Positions 1 through 9,270 are shown, numbered from the stretch's first letter. The stretch is 10,156 nt of DNA from Betaproteobacteria bacterium (GCA_005883655.1 VBDA01000072.1:1-10156); one strand, 5' to 3'. Numbers and translations: made by a program. Notes: generated from the letters alone by a model not told the origin.

Positions 1-12
1 CGGGAGCTCACT

Positions 13-183
13 ATGATTTTCCCGCGAGCAAAAAATCCCGGACTGTGGACAGCGGTCGGCGCGGGCGCCGGCACTGCCGTTGGAACTGCACTCGGCAACA
101 GCCCCATCGGACTCGCGCTGGGCGCGGCACTGGGTTTGGCGTTGGCGTTGCTTGCCGCCCGGCCCGGCAAGCGTATCTACTGA
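13..183 (+). CDS. Small glycine-zipper membrane protein (hypothetical)
   Basis: This 56-residue ORF starts at ATG 13, with a GGGAG ribosome-binding site at 2-6 (6-nt spacer), and ends at TGA 181-183. After a short N-terminus with two basic residues, nearly all of the chain is Gly/Ala/Leu-rich. A first segment of GxGxGTAxGxxxG type (about residues 12-28) is followed by a Leu/Ala-rich hydrophobic stretch (about 33-48) and a basic C-terminal tail. This looks like a two-helix glycine-zipper hairpin in the inner membrane. I recognise no specific family and cannot assign a function. The window starts only 12 nt upstream, so its promoter and any operon partner are out of view. The strong ribosome-binding site and clean hydrophobic pattern support a real gene. 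Confidence 0.6.
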   Translation: MIFPRAKNPGLWTAVGAGAGTAVGTALGNSPIGLALGAALGLALALLAARPGKRIY

Positions 184-261
184 GCAGCGGATGCCGACAA
201 CGGCGTCCCCTTTGCATCCGTATCGACCCTGACACCGTACGGGAGACCTGCATGCGACGTC

Positions 262-405
262 TTGCCCTCGTGCGTTACGAACTCGAGCGTACCGCCGCGG
301 CTGCCCGCGCCGCTGCTCTGGAGCGTCCTCGGCGGCTTTGCCGGCGCCGTCCTGTCATGGCAAGCTCTATTCTATTTGCGGTTTCGAAGCGCCTCGCAGA
401 CGTGA
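262..405 (+). CDS. Possible small single-pass membrane protein (doubtful start)
   Basis: In the frame ending at TGA 403-405 there is a convincing single transmembrane segment (LLWSVLGGFAGAVLSWQALF) followed by a basic stretch. Third codon positions in this frame are strongly G/C from about 253 to 350, as in neighbouring genes. The frame has no ATG, and the only plausible start is TTG 262, which lacks a ribosome-binding site. A good site (GGGAG, 241-245) instead serves ATG 252 in another frame, which encodes an Arg-rich 63-residue peptide ending at TAG 441-443. Either a small membrane gene has lost its start by a frameshift near 255-300, or one of the two readings is spurious. Coding is uncertain. 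Confidence 0.25.
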   Translation: MPSCVTNSSVPPRLPAPLLWSVLGGFAGAVLSWQALFYLRFRSASQT

Positions 406-445
406 GCGGCTATCGGACCCGCGCGTTCGCACGCCTATCCTAGAG

Positions 446-676
446 ATGGCCGAGAAGAAGGCTTTTCTGCTCAGGCTCGATCCTGTCGTTTGGGACGAGA
501 TGGAGCGGCTCGCCCAGAGCGAGCTGCGCAGCGTCAACGCACAAATCGAATTCCTGCTTCGCGATGCGCTCGCGCAGCGCAGAATCAAGCCCAAGCGCAC
601 GTCGGCACGTACGCCCTCCTCGTCTTCGTCCTCATCTTCGTCCTCATCTTCGTCACGTGGCAACCGGGTGGATTGA
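446..676 (+). CDS. Arc/HicB-like ribbon-helix-helix DNA-binding protein with polyserine tail
   Basis: The 76-residue protein begins with a ribbon-helix-helix (MetJ/Arc) fold. A beta-strand (AFLLRLDP, residues 6-13) is followed by helix 1 (about 14-27), the turn residues LRSVNAQ, and helix 2 (IEFLLRDALAQR, about 34-45). Members bind DNA as dimers through the strand and often autoregulate. The ATG at 446 is preferred to the upstream ATG at 338 because the RHH domain begins directly at 446 and the extension has no matching pattern. After a basic linker (residues 46-56) comes a run of 13 serines (58-70) encoded by an imperfect 12-bp repeat, then RGNRVD. The tail is probably disordered. The gene ends 4 nt before the GNAT gene, so the two are probably co-transcribed. 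It could be a repressor of this small operon or an antitoxin-like partner. The fold call is solid and the role is inferred. Confidence 0.75.
   Translation: MAEKKAFLLRLDPVVWDEMERLAQSELRSVNAQIEFLLRDALAQRRIKPKRTSARTPSSSSSSSSSSSSSRGNRVD
617..655 (+). repeat. 12-bp-period serine-codon minisatellite
   Basis: A 12-bp unit (TCTTCGTCCTCA) occurs twice in full plus a partial third copy, flanked by similar TCN codons, giving 13 consecutive serine codons within the RHH gene. The period is a multiple of three, so gain or loss of units would change tail length without breaking the frame. Confidence 0.8.
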
Positions 677-680
677 GTCG

Positions 681-1154
681 ATGACCGAGGCGCTCGCCGA
701 CGCGCGAGCGTTTCGCGGATGGACGCTGCGGGGAGCGCAGCGCCACGACGAGGATTTCCTGTTCGCGCTGCATCGCGATGCCATGCGCGCCTACGTCGAT
801 GCGACCTGGGGCTGGGATGAAGAATGGCAGCGCGCGCATTTCGCGGCGAATTACGCGCCGGAGCGCCAGGCCGTGATCGTGCACGGCGGGATGGTCCTCT
901 GCGACGTGGGCCGCATCAGCCTGACGCGGCATTGGCGCAAGATTTTTCTGCGCGACATCGAGCTCATGGGCCCTGAGCGCAATCATGGCGTGGGTACGGC
1001 CATCATCAACGCGGTGCTGACGCTGGCGCGGAACTCCGACCGCTATGTCGAGCTGCGTGTGCTGCGCTGCAATCCCGCGCAACGGCTCTACGCGCGGCTC
1101 GGATTCCGGGTGATCGACGACGACGGCGCGCGTTTGAGGATGCGCACGCGTTAA
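681..1154 (+). CDS. GNAT family N-acetyltransferase
   Basis: This 157-residue protein has the GNAT layout. The acetyl-CoA pyrophosphate loop (motif A, R/Q-x-x-G-x-G/A) is RNHGVG at residues 100-105, after the beta-4 strand (FLRDIELMG). Motif B follows as LRVLRCNPAQRLYARLGF (about 125-142), where Tyr137 occupies the usual general-acid position. The N-terminal part (HRDAMRAYVDATWGWDEEW) resembles cytosolic GNATs of unknown substrate. It would transfer an acetyl group from acetyl-CoA to an amine, but the acceptor cannot be read from the sequence. The start ATG 681 lies 4 nt after the RHH stop, with a GGGTGGA ribosome-binding site at 666-672. The RHH-then-GNAT order recalls TacAT/AtaRT toxin-antitoxin pairs, though this GNAT looks more like a general acetyltransferase. 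The gene converges on the downstream esterase. Confidence 0.85.
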   Translation: MTEALADARAFRGWTLRGAQRHDEDFLFALHRDAMRAYVDATWGWDEEWQRAHFAANYAPERQAVIVHGGMVLCDVGRISLTRHWRKIFLRDIELMGPERNHGVGTAIINAVLTLARNSDRYVELRVLRCNPAQRLYARLGFRVIDDDGARLRMRTR

Positions 1155-1178
1155 TTCACATGCTCGTGAGCGTGCGCA
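1141..1178. terminator. Inverted repeat spanning both convergent stop codons (candidate bidirectional terminator)
   Basis: TGCGCACGC (1141-1149) pairs perfectly with GCGTGCGCA (1170-1178). Within the loop, TCAC (1156-1159) pairs with GTGA (1166-1169), giving a bulged hairpin. The GNAT stop (1152-1154) and the esterase stop (1158-1156) both lie in its upper part. No T-tract follows on either strand, so intrinsic termination would be imperfect. Rho-assisted termination or 3'-end stabilisation is also possible. Confidence 0.4.
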
Positions 1179-1833
1179 CCAGCCAGGCACCGATCGCTTC
1201 GATCTCCTCCATGCATACCGAGTGCTCCATACGGTAAGCGTGCCAGTCGACTCGATAGCCGTTGGCGACGAGCGCGCGATGCGAGGCGTCGCCCCACTCG
1301 AAGCGCACGACGGGGTCGGCGGTACCGTGGGCCATGAAGATCGGCAGATCGCGATTGGCCGCCGCCGCTTCATCGGCCAGCCTGTCGGCGAGCACCAGAT
1401 AGGTCGACAGCGCGATCACTCCCGCCAGCCGCTCCTGGTGGCGGATGGCGGTGTGCAGCGCGATGACGCCACCTTGCGAGAAGCCGGCAAGCACGATTCG
1501 CGAGGCCGCGATGCCGCGCGACTTTTCGCGTGCGATCAGCGCTTCGAGCTCGCGTTCCGACTGCCGGACGCCGGCGATATCGGCGCGGCTGTTCAGATCC
1601 GCGGCGGCGATGTCATACCACGCGCGCATGGCCATGCCGTTATTGATCGTCACCTTGCGTACCGGCGCGTGCGGAAACAGAAATCTCAACGCGAGCGTGG
1701 CAGGCAACTTGAGCTCGGGCACGACGGGCACAAAATCGTTGCCGTCGGCGCCCAGGCCGTGCAGCCAGATGACGCTCGCGGTCGGATGGGACGCGGTTTC
1801 GATCTCGATGCTGGGCAGTATGTCGGATGGCAT
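1156..1833 (-). CDS. Carboxylesterase/phospholipase, EstB-like alpha/beta hydrolase
   Basis: The gene encodes a serine hydrolase of the carboxylesterase 2 / acyl-protein thioesterase family, which cleaves short-chain carboxylic or acyl esters. From the start at 1833 (225 residues, near the family length of about 220), the oxyanion-region motif HGLGADG is at about 25-31. The nucleophile elbow GFSQGG carries Ser119, the acid Asp173 is in HGTADPVV, and the base His204 is in MEHSVC. The catalytic triad is complete and there is no signal peptide, so the enzyme is probably cytosolic. The frame remains open to ATGs at 1860 and 1881. None of the three starts has a good ribosome-binding site, and 1833 was chosen because the family's conserved N-terminus (LPSIEIET) begins just after it. 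It lies 121 nt downstream of lon on the same strand and could be read through from it. Family and activity are secure; the substrate and the start are not. Confidence 0.88.
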   Translation of the reverse strand: MPSDILPSIEIETASHPTASVIWLHGLGADGNDFVPVVPELKLPATLALRFLFPHAPVRKVTINNGMAMRAWYDIAAADLNSRADIAGVRQSERELEALIAREKSRGIAASRIVLAGFSQGGVIALHTAIRHQERLAGVIALSTYLVLADRLADEAAAANRDLPIFMAHGTADPVVRFEWGDASHRALVANGYRVDWHAYRMEHSVCMEEIEAIGAWLVRTLTSM

Positions 1834-1954
1834 GATGGGCTTTGGAAAAGCGTCGCGCATTTTAACCGCGATTTGCCGCATGAAGCCGCAGGCGCGATCC
1901 GCCGGGACGATGATCAGGCGCCAGTGAAACGGCGTGAATCTTCTCGCAGGCCCC

Positions 1955-4392
<2,438 letters not shown>

Positions 4393-4396
<4 letters not shown>

Positions 4397-4815
4397 GGAT
4401 GTCCCATCCAGCCGATCTTGCGAAGCCTCAAGATCAGGCACCCGTTCAGCAACTCTTGCCTCGCGCCTTCCAGGCGCCCGCCCGGAAGGGGAATGCGCCG
4501 CTCGAAGTACCCATAGGGAATTTCGAGCTGACGCACCGCGGTAAGCGGGCCGGCAAAAGGTGACCGCCGCTCGGCGCGCACCACCAGTGCGCCCGCCTCG
4601 TCGTTCACCTCGATGCACCCGGCCGGCACGCCGGGCAATGCGATGATAATCGTGACTTCGCGCTCGTCTTCGAACACATCGACCGGCGGCTCCCATACGG
4701 CTTGCGCCCGCTCCGACGGCAGCAAGCGGAAAAATTGCCGGTGCATGCGCTCGGCCTGCTCGATCAGCTCGCAGGCCTGCGACCACATCCAATCGGTCGA
4801 ATTACGCGATGACAT
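4393..4815 (-). CDS. Small heat-shock protein, Hsp20/alpha-crystallin family
   Basis: This 140-residue ATP-independent holdase binds unfolding proteins. The N-terminal region (1-40) is amphipathic, with DWMWSQACELIEQAERMHRQ probably forming a helix. The alpha-crystallin domain runs from about 41 to 133, beginning WEPPVDVFEDEREVTIIIALPGV and ending with the signature NGCLILRLRK (G-x-L-x-L type). The tail, IGWMGHP, has no I-x-I/V motif, which in other family members docks into neighbouring subunits and builds large oligomers. ATG 4815 is preferred; an in-frame TTG at 4833 would add six residues without family support. The stop overlaps the lon start (ATGA). The context suggests the holdase keeps damaged proteins available for Lon, which is inference. 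It is first in the operon and sits about 70 nt downstream of a sigma-32-like promoter. Confidence 0.92.
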
Positions 4816-4895
4816 TGAAATCCAGGGCGGCAAACCCTGTCCGGTTGGTCGAAAGAGCCGGTTCTAGCATCGGCAGCGTGATCCCCACAAGCGAA

Positions 4896-4925
4896 CTATG
4901 AGGGCAATCCAAGTCGATTCAAGGG
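4896..4925 (-). promoter_or_regulatory. Heat-shock (sigma-32/RpoH) promoter for hsp20-lon
   Basis: Read on the minus strand, CCCTTGAA (4925-4918) forms the -35 element. After a 14-nt spacer, CCTCATAG (4903-4896) forms the -10. The known RpoH consensus is CTTGAA, a spacer of about 11-16 nt, then CCCCATnT. The -35 match is perfect, including the preceding CC, and the -10 core differs at one base. Transcription would start near 4889-4886, giving a leader of about 70 nt before hsp20. Hsp20 and Lon are classic RpoH targets, which supports the assignment. Confidence 0.75.
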
Positions 4926-4993
4926 TTTTGTGCCGGCGCACGGCGCCCTTGGCAGGTGCTCGCGCTGGATGCGTCGGCAAGCCCGCAACGCAT

Positions 4994-5022
4994 TTGCCCC
5001 ACCGGGGTCTAAAGCGTAGAAT
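4994..5022 (+). promoter_or_regulatory. Candidate sigma-70 promoter for the fused IOR gene
   Basis: TTGCCC (4994-4999, 4/6 to the -35 consensus) and TAGAAT (5017-5022, 5/6 to the -10 consensus) are separated by exactly 17 nt. The start of transcription would be near 5029, leaving a leader of about 95 nt. The spacer contains part of a small inverted repeat, CCCC-ACC-GGGG (4997-5007), which could be an operator but may be chance in GC-rich DNA. Confidence 0.45.
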
Positions 5023-5040
5023 CCGCGCCTCGTAACGGGT

Positions 5041-5057
5041 CGCCGACACAATCGGCG
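5041..5057 (+). other. Leader hairpin upstream of the fused IOR gene
   Basis: CGCCGA (5041-5046) and TCGGCG (5052-5057) form a perfect 6-bp stem with a CACAA loop, within the predicted leader and 66 nt before the start codon. It has no T-tract and matches no riboswitch class that I recognise. It may affect mRNA stability or be chance. Confidence 0.3.
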
Positions 5058-5123
5058 TGCTCGTGGTGGCGGCCCGTACCCGGTGACCGCGCAATCCAGA
5101 ACACAATTCTTGGAGATCGTTCG

Positions 5124-8100
5124 ATGGCTCCTCCTTCCGGCAGCGCGCATGCGCTGCGCGATGTCACTCTCGATGACAAATATCAGCTCGAGTCCGGCCG
5201 CGTTTATGTGACCGGCGTGCAGGCGCTGGTGCGCCTGTTGATGCTGCAGCGCCAGCGCGACGTGCTGGCCGGGCTGAACACCGCCGGCTTCGTCTCCGGC
5301 TATCGCGGCTCGCCGCTGGGCGCGCTCGACCTTTCGCTGTGGGGCGCCGAAAAATTTCTCTCCAAGGCGCACATCCAGTTCCGGCCGGGATTGAACGAGG
5401 ACCTGGCTGCGACCGCGATCTGGGGCAGTCAGCAGGTCAACATGTACCCTGGCGCCAAATACGACGGCGTGTTCGCGATGTGGTATGGCAAGGGCCCCGG
5501 TGTGGACCGCTGCGGCGACGTGTTCAAGCATGCCAATTTCGCGGGCACCTCCAAGCGCGGCGGCGTGCTGGTGCTCGCCGGCGACGATCACGCGGCAAAA
5601 TCGTCGACCCTCCCGCATCAGTCCGACCACCAGTTCTCGGCCGCCATGATGCCGGTGCTGTATCCCTCGTCGGTCCAGGAAATCATCGATCTCGGCCTGC
5701 ATGGCTGGGCGATGAGCCGCTACTCCGGCCTGTGGGTCGGATTCAAGTGCGTGTCCGACACCGTCGAAAGCTCGGCCTCGGTCTATATCGATCCCGACCG
5801 CGTCAAGCTGATCACGCCCGACGACTTTCCATTTCCGCCGGACGGCATTTCGATCCGCTGGCCCGACGGATTCCTCGACACCGAAGCGCGGATGCACGGT
5901 TACAAGATTTACGCGGCGCTGCATTACTGTCGCGCCAATCAGTTGAACCGCATCGTCATCGACTCGCCCAAGCCGAGGCTGGGCATCATCACCAGCGGCA
6001 AGAGCTATATGGACGTACGTCAGGCGCTCGACGATCTGGGCATCACCGAGACCGACGCGGCAGAGATCGGCATTCGTTTGTTCAAGGTGGCCATGCCGTG
6101 GCCGCTCGAGCCCGAGGGTGTCCGCCACTTCGCCGAAGGCCTGGAAGAAATCCTGGTAGTCGAGGAGAAGCGGCAGATCGTCGAGTACCAACTGAAGGAG
6201 CAGCTCTACAACTGGCGGACCGACGTGCGTCCGCGGGTGGTCGGCAAGTTCGACGAAAAGGGCGAGTGGATGCGCCCGCATGGCGACTGGCTGCTGCCCG
6301 CTACGTCCGAGCTCACGCCGGCGATGGTCGCGCGCGTCATCGCGCAGCGCATCGAGCGGCTGGACCTGCACCCGCGCACCATGGAAAAGGTGCGCAGCCG
6401 CGTGGCGTTCATCAACGCCAAGGAAGCGGCGCTGGCCAAACCCAAGATCAGCCTGCAGCGCATTCCGTATTTCTGCTCGGGATGCCCGCACAACACGTCG
6501 ACGAAGGTTCCCGAAGGCAGCCGCGCGACCGCGGGCATCGGTTGTCACGTGATGGCGATCTGGATGGACCGCTCGACGTCGACCTTCACCCACATGGGCG
6601 GCGAAGGCGTGCCCTGGATCGGACAGGCGCAGTTCACCAACGAAAAGCACATCTTCGCCAACTTGGGTGACGGAACCTACTACCACTCGGGCAGTCTCGC
6701 CATCCGGGCGTCGGTCGCGGCCAACGTCAACATCACCTACAAGATCCTCTACAACGACGCGGTGGCGATGACCGGCGGCCAGCCGGTCGACGGACCGCTC
6801 TCGCCGTCGGATATCGCGCGCCAGGTCGCCGCCGAGGGCGTGAAAAAAATCGTCGTCGTCACCGACGAGCCGGAAAAATACCCGTCCGGCTATTTCGCTG
6901 CCGACATCGAGATCCACCACCGCGACGATCTCGACCGCGTGCAGCGAACCCTGCGCGATACGCCGGGCGTCACCGTTCTGCTCTACGATCAGACCTGCGC
7001 CGCGGAAAAGCGCCGCCGGCGCAAGCGCGGCAAGTATCCCGATCCCGCCAAGCGGGTGGTCATCAATGAGCTGGTGTGCGAAGGCTGCGGCGACTGCGGC
7101 GTGAAATCGAATTGCGTTTCCGTCGCGCCGGTGGAAACCGAATTCGGACGCAAGCGCACCATCGATCAAAGCTCGTGCAACAAGGATTTTTCCTGCGTCA
7201 ACGGTTTTTGCCCGAGCTTCGTGACGGTGGTCGGCGGCAATTTGCGCAAGCCGCAAAAGGTGGCATCCGGAGAATTTCCCGCGCTGACGGAGCCAACGCT
7301 CGCTTCGACCGCGGCGCCGTACGGCATCCTGGTGACCGGCATCGGCGGTACCGGCGTGGTGACCATCGGCGCGCTGCTGGGCATGGCCGCCCATCTCGAG
7401 GGCAAGGGCTGCAGCGTGCTCGACATGACCGGGCTGGCGCAGAAAAACGGCGCGGTCGTGTCGCACGTGCGCATCGCCGATGCGCCGGAGCAGCTCTACG
7501 CGACGCGCATTGCCGCGGGCGAAGCGAAGCTCGTGCTGGCGTGCGATATTCTCACCGGCGTCGGTTACGAGGCCATCGCCAAGATGCAGAAGGGCGTGAC
7601 CAAGGCGCTGGTCAACACCGCGCTGGTAATGCCCGCCGACTTCACCCGCAACGCCGATCTCAAGTTTCCGCTGGGCTCGATGGAACAAGAGATCAAGGAT
7701 GCGGTGTCTCCCGGCGACGCGGAATTCCTCGATGCGACCAAGCTCGCCACCGGACTGATGGGAGACTCCATCGCCACCAACCTGTTCATGGTCGGCTTCG
7801 CCTATCAGCGTGGATTGATTCCACTGTCCGAGGCGGCGATTGTGCGGGCAATCGAATTGAACGGCGCGGCGATCGAATCGAACAAGGAGAGCTTCAAGTG
7901 GGGACGCCTGGCTGCCGCCGATCCGGAGCGCGTGCTGGCCGCGGCGATTCCGCGGCAGAAGCCCGAATCGCAGCGCCTGTCGACATCGCTCGATGAAATG
8001 ATCGCGCGTCGCGCGAGCTTTCTCACCGATTACCAGGATGGCGCCTACGGCAAGCGCTACACCGATTTTCTCGACAAGGTGCGCACCGCCGAGACCGCCA

Positions 8101-8660
8101 GATTGCCGGGCAAAAGCGCGCTCACCGAAGCCGTCGCGCGCTACTACTTCAAGCTGCTTGCAATCAAGGACGAATACGAGGTCGCGCGGCTGTATACCGA
8201 CGGCGATTTCGCCAGGCGCGTCGCAGCGCAATTCGAGGGCAACTACAAGCTCAACTTCCACCTCGCGCCACCGTTGAGCAACAAGCCGGACCTGGTGACG
8301 GGCGAAGCAAAGAAGAGCGTTTATGGGCCGTGGATGATGAGCGCGTTCGGGCTGCTGGCAAGAATGAAAGGCCTGCGCGGCACGGCGTTCGACATTTTCG
8401 GCAGGAGCGCCGAGCGGCGCATGGAGCGGCAGCTGATCACCGACTACGAAGCACTGATCGAAGAGCTCTTGCCCAGGCTCGCGGCTCACAACCACGCCAT
8501 CGCCGTCGAGCTGGCGAGCATTCCCGAGCACATCCGCGGCTACGGTCACGTCAAGGACCGGCATCTCAAAGCCGCCAAAGCGAAGGAAGCTGAGCTGATC
8601 GCGGCTTACCGGTCGGCCAAGCCTGCCGAAGCTCAGCAGGCGATCCCCGTCGCGGCTTAA
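5124..8660 (+). CDS. Fused indolepyruvate:ferredoxin oxidoreductase (IorA-IorB single chain)
   Basis: This 1178-residue cytosolic enzyme would oxidatively decarboxylate aryl-pyruvates (from Trp, Phe or Tyr) with CoA to aryl-acetyl-CoA, reducing ferredoxin. The N-terminal pyrimidine-binding domain (about 25-270) carries GLNEDLAAT with Glu92. The diphosphate-binding domain (about 445-620) has CSGCPHNT (451-458), the ThDP/metal motif GDGTYYHSG (515-523) and NDAVAMTGGQP (544-554). Ferredoxin-like cysteines are C652, C655, C658 and C664, with a second group at C685, C691 and C696. From about 733 a beta-subunit (IorB, 2-oxoacid:acceptor gamma) domain begins, GILVTGIGGTGVVT. The last 230 or so residues match the C-terminal region of these fused enzymes (DUF6537). 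Archaeal forms are split into IorA and IorB. The start is supported by GGAGA (5112-5116, 7-nt spacer). It is probably monocistronic, and the true substrate range is not shown by sequence. Confidence 0.95.
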   Translation: MAPPSGSAHALRDVTLDDKYQLESGRVYVTGVQALVRLLMLQRQRDVLAGLNTAGFVSGYRGSPLGALDLSLWGAEKFLSKAHIQFRPGLNEDLAATAIWGSQQVNMYPGAKYDGVFAMWYGKGPGVDRCGDVFKHANFAGTSKRGGVLVLAGDDHAAKSSTLPHQSDHQFSAAMMPVLYPSSVQEIIDLGLHGWAMSRYSGLWVGFKCVSDTVESSASVYIDPDRVKLITPDDFPFPPDGISIRWPDGFLDTEARMHGYKIYAALHYCRANQLNRIVIDSPKPRLGIITSGKSYMDVRQALDDLGITETDAAEIGIRLFKVAMPWPLEPEGVRHFAEGLEEILVVEEKRQIVEYQLKEQLYNWRTDVRPRVVGKFDEKGEWMRPHGDWLLPATSELTPAMVARVIAQRIERLDLHPRTMEKVRSRVAFINAKEAALAKPKISLQRIPYFCSGCPHNTSTKVPEGSRATAGIGCHVMAIWMDRSTSTFTHMGGEGVPWIGQAQFTNEKHIFANLGDGTYYHSGSLAIRASVAANVNITYKILYNDAVAMTGGQPVDGPLSPSDIARQVAAEGVKKIVVVTDEPEKYPSGYFAADIEIHHRDDLDRVQRTLRDTPGVTVLLYDQTCAAEKRRRRKRGKYPDPAKRVVINELVCEGCGDCGVKSNCVSVAPVETEFGRKRTIDQSSCNKDFSCVNGFCPSFVTVVGGNLRKPQKVASGEFPALTEPTLASTAAPYGILVTGIGGTGVVTIGALLGMAAHLEGKGCSVLDMTGLAQKNGAVVSHVRIADAPEQLYATRIAAGEAKLVLACDILTGVGYEAIAKMQKGVTKALVNTALVMPADFTRNADLKFPLGSMEQEIKDAVSPGDAEFLDATKLATGLMGDSIATNLFMVGFAYQRGLIPLSEAAIVRAIELNGAAIESNKESFKWGRLAAADPERVLAAAIPRQKPESQRLSTSLDEMIARRASFLTDYQDGAYGKRYTDFLDKVRTAETARLPGKSALTEAVARYYFKLLAIKDEYEVARLYTDGDFARRVAAQFEGNYKLNFHLAPPLSNKPDLVTGEAKKSVYGPWMMSAFGLLARMKGLRGTAFDIFGRSAERRMERQLITDYEALIEELLPRLAAHNHAIAVELASIPEHIRGYGHVKDRHLKAAKAKEAELIAAYRSAKPAEAQQAIPVAA

Positions 8661-8795
8661 GGCCCGCAGGGTTGTCTGGCGAACGCCGGCCTTCGGGCTG
8701 CGTTTTGCTTGCACCGCCCGCCGCGTCGTTGTGTGAACGCGCCGGCGCCCCGCGTGGTCAAATCTGCGTTGAGGGCTACTGCACACCGGAGGCGC

Positions 8796-9065
8796 ATGCC
8801 GGCCACTCGCAAGCACCCGAAAAAGACGCGCTCAAAGAATTGGGTCAAGACGGTGACGACCTCGGCCATCGACGTGCCCGAGGGCACGATGAACAAGCCT
8901 GCGCGGCAGGTCGCGGATGTGCTGCTCAGGAAAAACAAGGGCAAGACTCCCGGCTCGATCAATCGCTATATTCAGTTCTACCTGAACCGCGGCGGAACGG
9001 GAATTTCGCAGACGCGCAAGAAAACGCTCACGCGTGCGATGGCGCTCATCCGGGACTCAAAGTAA
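8796..9065 (+). CDS. DUF3175 domain-containing small basic protein
   Basis: This 89-residue, strongly basic protein matches the pattern I know for DUF3175. It has an N-terminal Lys/Arg-rich tail, then NWVKTVTTSAIDVPEGTM, a middle segment RQVADVLLRKNKGKTPGS, and the core YIQFYLNRGGTGISQTRKKTL, which corresponds to the family's FYINRAGKxLxxxRRxxLE block. The function of the family is unknown. Lys/Arg richness and small size would suit nucleic-acid binding, but that is only inference. ATG 8796 has a strong GGAGG (8788-8792) with a short 3-nt spacer. An ATG at 8709 is in frame but adds unrelated sequence. It stands alone: 135 nt separate it from the IOR gene, in which I found no convincing promoter or terminator, and a hairpin directly follows its stop. 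Confidence 0.75.
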   Translation: MPATRKHPKKTRSKNWVKTVTTSAIDVPEGTMNKPARQVADVLLRKNKGKTPGSINRYIQFYLNRGGTGISQTRKKTLTRAMALIRDSK

Positions 9066-9067
9066 AG

Positions 9068-9084
9068 GCGCCGGCACCCGGCGC
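9068..9084 (+). terminator. Candidate terminator hairpin after the DUF3175 gene
   Basis: GCGCCGG (9068-9074) and CCGGCGC (9078-9084) form a perfect 7-bp GC stem with a CAC loop, starting 3 nt after the TAA. There is no T-tract after it (TCCTGCCC), so it may work only as a partial or Rho-assisted terminator. Confidence 0.45.
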
Positions 9085-9165
9085 TCCTGCCCACGATCAC
9101 GCGACATCGAGGCCCTTGCCGGCCGCCCGGCTGTGATCGCCCGGCCCAACGCACGTTTTCGGTGA

Positions 9166-9194
9166 TTGACAGCCGTCGCTAGGGCTCCAATACT
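9166..9194 (+). promoter_or_regulatory. Sigma-70 promoter for the SDR gene
   Basis: A perfect -35 hexamer, TTGACA (9166-9171), is followed after exactly 17 nt by AATACT (9189-9194, 4/6 to the -10 consensus). Transcription would start near 9201, about 70 nt before the SDR start. The rest of the 9085-9270 gap shows no further gene. Confidence 0.55.
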
Positions 9195-9270
9195 TGCGCC
9201 CCTTCGGGATGCATCGGTTTGAATGCGTCGCGGCGCCAAAATAACGTAGCTACCCATCTGCGAGGCGAGC

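Noticed and set aside
338..445. Earlier ATG for the RHH protein, adding 36 residues.
   Set aside because: The extension has no RHH or other pattern and overlaps the doubtful small membrane ORF. The RHH strand begins right at ATG 446.
1891..1922. GGCGC/GCGCC inverted repeat between lon and the esterase as a terminator.
   Set aside because: Only 5 bp of stem with a 22-nt loop and no T-tract; this is expected by chance in GC-rich sequence.
4397..4792. Extension of lon by 132 codons upstream of ATG 4396.
   Set aside because: The extension is the hsp20 gene read in another frame. Lon homology starts after ATG 4396, and the Hsp20 frame shows full alpha-crystallin features.
8729..8763. Possible sigma-70 promoter for the DUF3175 gene (TTGTGT and TCAAAT).
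   Set aside because: The spacer would be 23 nt, far from the usual 16-18, and the hexamers match poorly.
8709..8795. Earlier ATG for the DUF3175 protein, adding 29 residues.
   Set aside because: The strong GGAGG site serves ATG 8796, and the added Arg/Pro-rich stretch looks like translated non-coding GC-rich DNA.
4896..8816. A minus-strand open frame of 1306 codons antisense to the IOR gene.
   Set aside because: It has no family features and a His/Arg/Asp/Gly-rich composition typical of the antisense frame of a GC-rich gene. The plus-strand IOR with all its motifs explains the region.
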